Below are positions 15,943-19,618 of a DNA stretch of 19,618 bases, piece by piece. Numbering within the stretch: the first letter of the stretch is position 1; each line of letters starts with the position of its first letter. Position numbers and translations under genes: made by a program. This DNA comes from GCA-2716945 sp964342835 (lineage in GTDB: Bacteria; Pseudomonadota; Gammaproteobacteria; GCA-002705445; GCA-002716945). The stretch covers positions 1-19,618 of the forward strand of contig CAYFGJ010000007.1 in assembly GCA_964342835.1 (NCBI GenBank), in the 5' to 3' direction. The notes below the pieces were generated by a model. The model made no database searches. It saw only the letters and a list, made by a program, of their open reading frames with translations, and had not been told where the DNA came from.

Positions 15943-16812
15943 TTATAGTTTAGAAATATATCTATCTCCTCTATCACAAATTATAGTAACTATTGTTGCA
16001 TTATTAACTTGTTCTGAAATTTGTTTTGCTATAAAAATATTAGCACCTGCAGATGGGCCACAAAATAATCCTTCTCTAGCCGACATATATTTGGCCATAT
16101 TTTCAGCATCAATTTGATCTATATCAATAATCTCATCAACAATTGCATTTTCAAAAATTTTTGGCTGATATCCGTCTTTCCATCTACGTATCCCGGGTAT
16201 TCTTGAGCCATCGGTTGGTTGAACGCCTATTATTTTTATTGCATCATTCTTTTCTTTTAAAAATCTTGATACACCTGTTATTGTTCCAGTTGTGCCCATT
16301 GCAGAAACAAAATGTGTAATAGAACCCTTTGTCTGTTCCCATATTTCTGGGCCTGTATTATCATAATGAGCTAAATAATTAGATGAATTGGAAAATTGAT
16401 CTAGGACAAAACCTTTTTTCTCTTTTTCCATTTGTTTAGCTAAATCACGTGCTCCTTCCATGTCTTTCTCTTTATCAACTAGGATAACTTCAGCACCATA
16501 TGCTTTCATAGTTTTAATACGTTCTACTGAAGCAGTTTCAGGCATTATTATAATTATTTTATAACCTTTAATCGTAGCAGCCATTGATAATGCTATTCCT
16601 GTATTACCACTTGTAGCTTCTATCAATACATCGCCTTTTTTAATTAATCTATTTTTTTCTGCATCATTAATCATTCTTAATGCTGGTCTATCTTTTACAG
16701 ATCCACCTGGATTATTACCTTCTAATTTCGCAAAGATATTATTTTTATTTTCTGTTGAAATTTTTAATAATGGCGTATTGCCAATTAATTGTTCTAAAGT
16801 AAAATATTTCAT
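15943..16812 (-). CDS. cysM: Cysteine synthase B (O-acetylserine sulfhydrylase)
   Basis: PLP enzyme that makes cysteine from O-acetylserine and sulfide, or S-sulfocysteine from thiosulfate (289 aa). PLP lysine is K40 in NPGGSVKDRPA; the substrate loop is TSGNTG (67-72); the phosphate-binding glycines lie in AMGTTGTITG (about 168-177). GSRIPGIRRW is characteristic of CysM rather than CysK. Near the C-terminus, GPSAGAN supplies the PLP-pyridine side and CDRGDRYISKL closes the protein. It starts 1 nt after the acpS stop and is the last gene of the sdhA-to-cysM string. The pdxJ-acpS-cysM order matches Pseudomonas. The call of B rather than A is by the IPGIRRW block. Confidence 0.93.
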   Translation of the reverse strand: MKYFTLEQLIGNTPLLKISTENKNNIFAKLEGNNPGGSVKDRPALRMINDAEKNRLIKKGDVLIEATSGNTGIALSMAATIKGYKIIIIMPETASVERIKTMKAYGAEVILVDKEKDMEGARDLAKQMEKEKKGFVLDQFSNSSNYLAHYDNTGPEIWEQTKGSITHFVSAMGTTGTITGVSRFLKEKNDAIKIIGVQPTDGSRIPGIRRWKDGYQPKIFENAIVDEIIDIDQIDAENMAKYMSAREGLFCGPSAGANIFIAKQISEQVNNATIVTIICDRGDRYISKL

Positions 16813-16813
16813 T

Positions 16814-17191
16814 TTATTCTAAAATTACAACTGCAGCACTTGTTTCATTAGTATCTGTAATTGAAACGTGAGCAGTTTTTATATTCAAACTATTCAAAAA
16901 TTGAAGATATTTTCTATTTGGTTTAAAAATAGGTTTTCCCAGAGCATCATGACTAATACTTAAAATCAAAGGTGATAACCCTTTTCTAAATAATCCAGTA
17001 CCTGCTGCTTTTGAAAACGCTTCTTTTGTAGCAAAATGTTTTGCTAAATAACTAACTTTGAATTTTGTAGTCAAATATTCATGATACTCTTCTTTAGATA
17101 AGATCTTTTTAGCAAAGATATCTGAATACTTTTTATGAATCTTACGTATTCTATCGTTATTAACTAAATCTATACCAATTCCTTTTATCAT
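16814..17191 (-). CDS. acpS: Holo-[acyl-carrier-protein] synthase
   Basis: Transfers 4'-phosphopantetheine from CoA to apo-ACP, activating fatty acid synthesis (125 aa, normal). Seen: IKGIGIDLV with the Mg-binding Asp (D8), LAKHFATKEAFSKAAGTG with the second metal ligand Glu (E57), and the C-terminal HVSITDTNETSAAVVI. The ATG shares one base with the pdxJ stop (TAATG), with AGAGG just before it, so translation is coupled. Cytoplasmic trimer by family. Confidence 0.95.
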   Translation of the reverse strand: MIKGIGIDLVNNDRIRKIHKKYSDIFAKKILSKEEYHEYLTTKFKVSYLAKHFATKEAFSKAAGTGLFRKGLSPLILSISHDALGKPIFKPNRKYLQFLNSLNIKTAHVSITDTNETSAAVVILE

Positions 17192-17919
17192 TATCCTCTT
17201 ATTATACTTATCATTTCTTTGATTGCATCCTTTAAACCAATGTATACAGATCTAGCTATAATTGAATGTCCAATATTTAATTCTTTAATATGAGGTAAAT
17301 CGCAAATTAATCCTACATTTTCAATATTTAGACCATGCCCTGCATTTACAGATATATTATTTTGTGAAGCAAAGTGTGCTGCATTTTTAAGTTTTTCTAA
17401 TTCATATGTTTTATTATTAGAATTTGCATAGGCTCCTGTATGGAGTTCAATAATTTTAGCCTCACAATTAATGGCTTTTTCAATTTGTTCGATATCAGGA
17501 TCAATAAATATTGATGTTTGAATATTATTTTTATTAAGAATAATAATTGTTTCTTTCAAATAATTTAATTTTGATTTATTCATTTTTATCAAATCTAAAC
17601 CACCTTCAGTAGTAATTTCCTCTCTTTTTTCTGGGACTAGACAACAAAAATTTGGTTTATTTTGCATTGCAACTGCAACCATTTCTTCGGTTAAAGCCAT
17701 CTCTAAATTTAAAATCTGTGCTTTTGATCTAATATTTTTAACATCTATATCTTGTATATGTCTTCTATCTTCTCTTAAATGAATAGTAATTTGATCAGCC
17801 CCTGCTTCTTGAGCTATATCAACAGCTTTCAATAAATCTGGGTAGTCAGTGTTACGTGACTTTTTAATAAAGGCTATATGATCTATGTTGACACCTAATT
17901 TGATATGTTTTCTATTCAT
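17191..17919 (-). CDS. pdxJ: Pyridoxine 5'-phosphate synthase
   Basis: Condenses 1-deoxyxylulose-5-phosphate with 3-amino-2-oxopropyl phosphate to pyridoxine 5'-phosphate, the last ring-forming step of DXP-dependent vitamin B6 synthesis (242 aa, normal). A TIM barrel with LGVNIDHIA (8-16), DQITIHLREDRRHI, LVPEKREEITTEGG, ELHTGAYAN and NAGHGLN, all hallmark blocks with catalytic His and Glu present. It overlaps sdhE by 8 nt and acpS by 1 nt. PLP made from its product is the cofactor of CysM at the end of the same gene string. Confidence 0.96.
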   Translation of the reverse strand: MNRKHIKLGVNIDHIAFIKKSRNTDYPDLLKAVDIAQEAGADQITIHLREDRRHIQDIDVKNIRSKAQILNLEMALTEEMVAVAMQNKPNFCCLVPEKREEITTEGGLDLIKMNKSKLNYLKETIIILNKNNIQTSIFIDPDIEQIEKAINCEAKIIELHTGAYANSNNKTYELEKLKNAAHFASQNNISVNAGHGLNIENVGLICDLPHIKELNIGHSIIARSVYIGLKDAIKEMISIIRG

Positions 17920-18154
17920 TGGTTTTATTTTTTTTAGTAATAACCTGAATTAAATTTTGAAATTTTACATCATATGATTGTCTGCCAAGCACTATATTTA
18001 ATAATTCTTGACTCTCAAGATCAAGTAGTTCTAAAAATAATTCTTTTTCATTGTTAGTCAGATTATTATAATGTTTTTCAACAAAATAAGTTAATAGAAT
18101 ATCTAATTCACGCAACCCCTTCCTGCATCTCCATTTTAGTTTTGAAATTTGCAT
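17912..18154 (-). CDS. sdhE: Succinate dehydrogenase assembly factor SdhE
   Basis: Small helical protein (80 aa) that promotes covalent FAD attachment to SdhA. Seen: KWRCRKGLRELDILLTYFVE, aligning with the E. coli WACRRGMRELDIML segment, and later LLDLESQELLNIVLG, the conserved second block. The hallmark RGxxE motif reads KGLRE (12-16): Arg is replaced by Lys (codon AAG), while Gly13 and Glu16 remain. It follows sdhB by 12 nt, the expected place for this factor, and overlaps pdxJ. Confidence in identity is high; whether the Lys variant is fully active is unknown. Confidence 0.92.
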   Translation of the reverse strand: MQISKLKWRCRKGLRELDILLTYFVEKHYNNLTNNEKELFLELLDLESQELLNIVLGRQSYDVKFQNLIQVITKKNKTNE

Positions 18155-18166
18155 TATAGGTTTGAT

Positions 18167-18925
18167 CTATAGCATTTTTTTGATTTCAGCTATAGCTTTA
18201 GCAGGATTAAGTGATTTAGGACATGTTTTTGTACAATTCATAATTGTATGACATCTAAATAGTTTAAATTTATCTGCCAATTCTGACAATCTCTCTTTTT
18301 TTGCCTTATCTCTAGTGTCAATTATCCATCTATATGCATGTAAAAGTGAAGCTGGACCTAAATATTTATCAGAATTCCACCAATAGCTAGGACAACTAGT
18401 AGAACAGCATGCGCATAAAACACATTCAATTAAGCCATCTAATTTACTTCTATCTTTTTGTGTTTGTTTATATTCTCTTTTTGGTTTTTCATCATTTTTT
18501 AACCAAGGTTTAATTGATTCGTATTGTTTATAGAAATTTTTCATATCAGGCACTAAGTCTTTTATAACTGGCAAATGAGGTAACGGATAGATCTTTAATC
18601 TATTTTCATCACTGATATTAGTAATACAAGCTAAAGTATTTGTGCCATTTATATTCATTGAACAAGAGCCACATATACCTTCTCTACAAGATCGTCTAAA
18701 TGTTAGTGTAGGATCTACTTTGTTTTTTATATAAATAAGGACATCCAGTGCCATCGGACCAAAATTATCTTTATTTAAAATGTAAGTATCGATGGAAGGA
18801 TTTGTTTTTTTATCTGGATTGTATCTATACACATCAACGCGTAATTTATTGTCACCTAGACTACAATCTGAAAATGTCTTTCCTTGTATTACAACTGAAT
18901 TTTTAGGTAGTGTAAATTGCGCCAT
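18167..18925 (-). CDS. sdhB: Succinate dehydrogenase iron-sulfur subunit
   Basis: Carries electrons from SdhA flavin to quinone through three clusters (252 aa). [2Fe-2S] ligands: C80, C85, C88, C100 in CREGICGSC...LAC. [4Fe-4S] and [3Fe-4S] ligands: C168, C171, C174, C178 in [11 protein letters not shown], then C225, C231, C235 in [11 protein letters not shown]. The protein is of the mitochondrial/alphaproteobacterial type ([10 protein letters not shown] start, [29 protein letters not shown], ending [11 protein letters not shown]), a type also found in some gammaproteobacteria, rather than the short E. coli form. It begins 3 nt after sdhA. The membrane subunits sdhC and sdhD would lie upstream, outside the window. 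Confidence 0.97.
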   Translation of the reverse strand: MAQFTLPKNSVVIQGKTFSDCSLGDNKLRVDVYRYNPDKKTNPSIDTYILNKDNFGPMALDVLIYIKNKVDPTLTFRRSCREGICGSCSMNINGTNTLACITNISDENRLKIYPLPHLPVIKDLVPDMKNFYKQYESIKPWLKNDEKPKREYKQTQKDRSKLDGLIECVLCACCSTSCPSYWWNSDKYLGPASLLHAYRWIIDTRDKAKKERLSELADKFKLFRCHTIMNCTKTCPKSLNPAKAIAEIKKML

Positions 18926-18928
18926 TAT

Positions 18929-19618
18929 TTAATACGTCCTCGCTTTCAAAGGTATGCTATCAACATCAGAAGTTAGTGTATCAAGTTTTACAGGTTTATA
19001 ATTAAATTTTTTATCCCCATTTTCATCAATCCAAACAAGTGTATGCTTTAACCAGTTTTCATCATCTCTATTAGGATAATCATCTCTTGCATGACTACCA
19101 CGGCTTTCTTTTCTGTTGTAAGCTGAATGAAGAGTGGCTAACGATTGATAAATCAAATTGTTTAATTCTAATGATTCAACCAAATCTGTATTCCATATTA
19201 ATGATTTGTCAGAAATTGAAATATTTTTAAATGATTTGAATACATCAGTCATTATAGATATTCCTGTCTGCAATGTACTTTCATCTCTATATACAGGTGC
19301 ATATCTCTGCATTGTTCTTTGCATTTTATCTCTTAATTCTGCAGTAGATAAATCACCAGAAAAATATCTAATATCATCAAATTTTTGAATCAAATCATCT
19401 AAAGAATTGTTCTGTATAGATGGGTGGATATATTTTTTACTTTTTAATATCTCAGATGCTCTATCAGCTGCAGATCTTCCAAATACAATTAAATCTAATA
19501 AAGAGTTTGAGCCTAGTCTATTAGCTCCATGAACTGATACACATGCACACTCTCCAATCGCCATTAAACCTTCGACTGACGAATTATTATCACTATTTGA
19601 TAGAATTTCTGTATTATA
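18929..19618 (-). CDS. sdhA: Succinate dehydrogenase flavoprotein subunit, C-terminal part
   Basis: C-terminal 229 residues of SdhA; the reading frame stays open to the window edge, so the internal ATG at 19564 is not the start. Oxidises succinate to fumarate using covalently bound FAD. Seen: GLMAIGECACVSVHGANRLGSNSLLDL, which positions the FAD adenine and the catalytic Arg, then the helical domain with LQTGI and ESRGSHARDDYPNRDDENW, and the terminus IPLKARTY. The usual GEAA reads GECA. The terminus matches mitochondrial/alphaproteobacterial SdhA (PPKARVY) more than E. coli. Followed by sdhB after 3 nt. Confidence 0.97.
   Translation of the reverse strand, partial: YNTEILSNSDNNSSVEGLMAIGECACVSVHGANRLGSNSLLDLIVFGRSAADRASEILKSKKYIHPSIQNNSLDDLIQKFDDIRYFSGDLSTAELRDKMQRTMQRYAPVYRDESTLQTGISIMTDVFKSFKNISISDKSLIWNTDLVESLELNNLIYQSLATLHSAYNRKESRGSHARDDYPNRDDENWLKHTLVWIDENGDKKFNYKPVKLDTLTSDVDSIPLKARTY

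Noticed and set aside
19158..19388. Plus-strand 76-codon open frame opposite sdhA
   Set aside because: Antisense to the conserved helical domain of SdhA, no family resemblance.

Overview
This is a very AT-rich (by eye roughly 30% G+C, not counted), densely packed chromosomal segment of a gammaproteobacterium with a streamlined genome. The assignment rests on gene neighbourhoods: pncC-recA-recX-alaS-lysC-csrA-tRNA-Ser on one strand, ratA-rnfH near smpB and fur, methyltransferase-rnhA-dnaQ beside mltD, and pdxJ-acpS-cysM are all classic gammaproteobacterial blocks. The low G+C, 1-20 nt gene overlaps, short intergenic gaps and lack of mobile DNA fit a free-living marine lineage of the SAR86 or SUP05 kind. 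That lineage is inference, not proof. The window starts exactly on AAGCTT inside a tRNA gene, which could be a HindIII clone end.

Layout. Positions 1-2350: a partial tRNA-Arg(TCT), rmuC, a lone GT4 glycosyltransferase on the opposite strand, and tRNA-Ser(GCT). Positions 2362-8471 (minus strand): pncC, recA, recX, alaS, lysC and csrA, read in that order. Positions 8537-9825: nadK and fur facing each other. Positions 9865-12026 (minus strand): an NSS-family sodium symporter, ratA and rnfH. Positions 12090-14357: smpB, then a methyltransferase-rnhA-dnaQ operon on the minus strand that meets smpB tail to tail. Positions 14438-15934: mltD. Positions 15943-19618 (minus strand): a tightly coupled string sdhA (cut by the window edge), sdhB, sdhE, pdxJ, acpS, cysM.

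Functionally this is housekeeping DNA: recombination and repair (RecA, RecX, RmuC, RNase H, DnaQ), translation and ribosome rescue (AlaS, SmpB, two tRNAs), post-transcriptional and iron control (CsrA, Fur), cofactor supply (NadK, PncC, PdxJ, AcpS), amino acid synthesis (LysC, CysM), respiration (SdhA, SdhB and the flavinylation factor SdhE), cell wall turnover (MltD) and amino acid uptake (NSS symporter). I found no CRISPR array, prophage, insertion sequence, toxin-antitoxin cassette or biosynthetic cluster, and no undescribed multi-gene system.

The points most worth a second look are the symporter, whose reading frame begins at an ATA codon behind a near-perfect Shine-Dalgarno; an Arg-to-Lys change in the RGxxE motif of SdhE; the absence of a visible LexA box before recA; an A discriminator base in tRNA-Ser; and rmuC, which is short, probably leaderless and ends 3 nt before a tRNA gene. 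No intergenic stretch exceeds about 90 bases.
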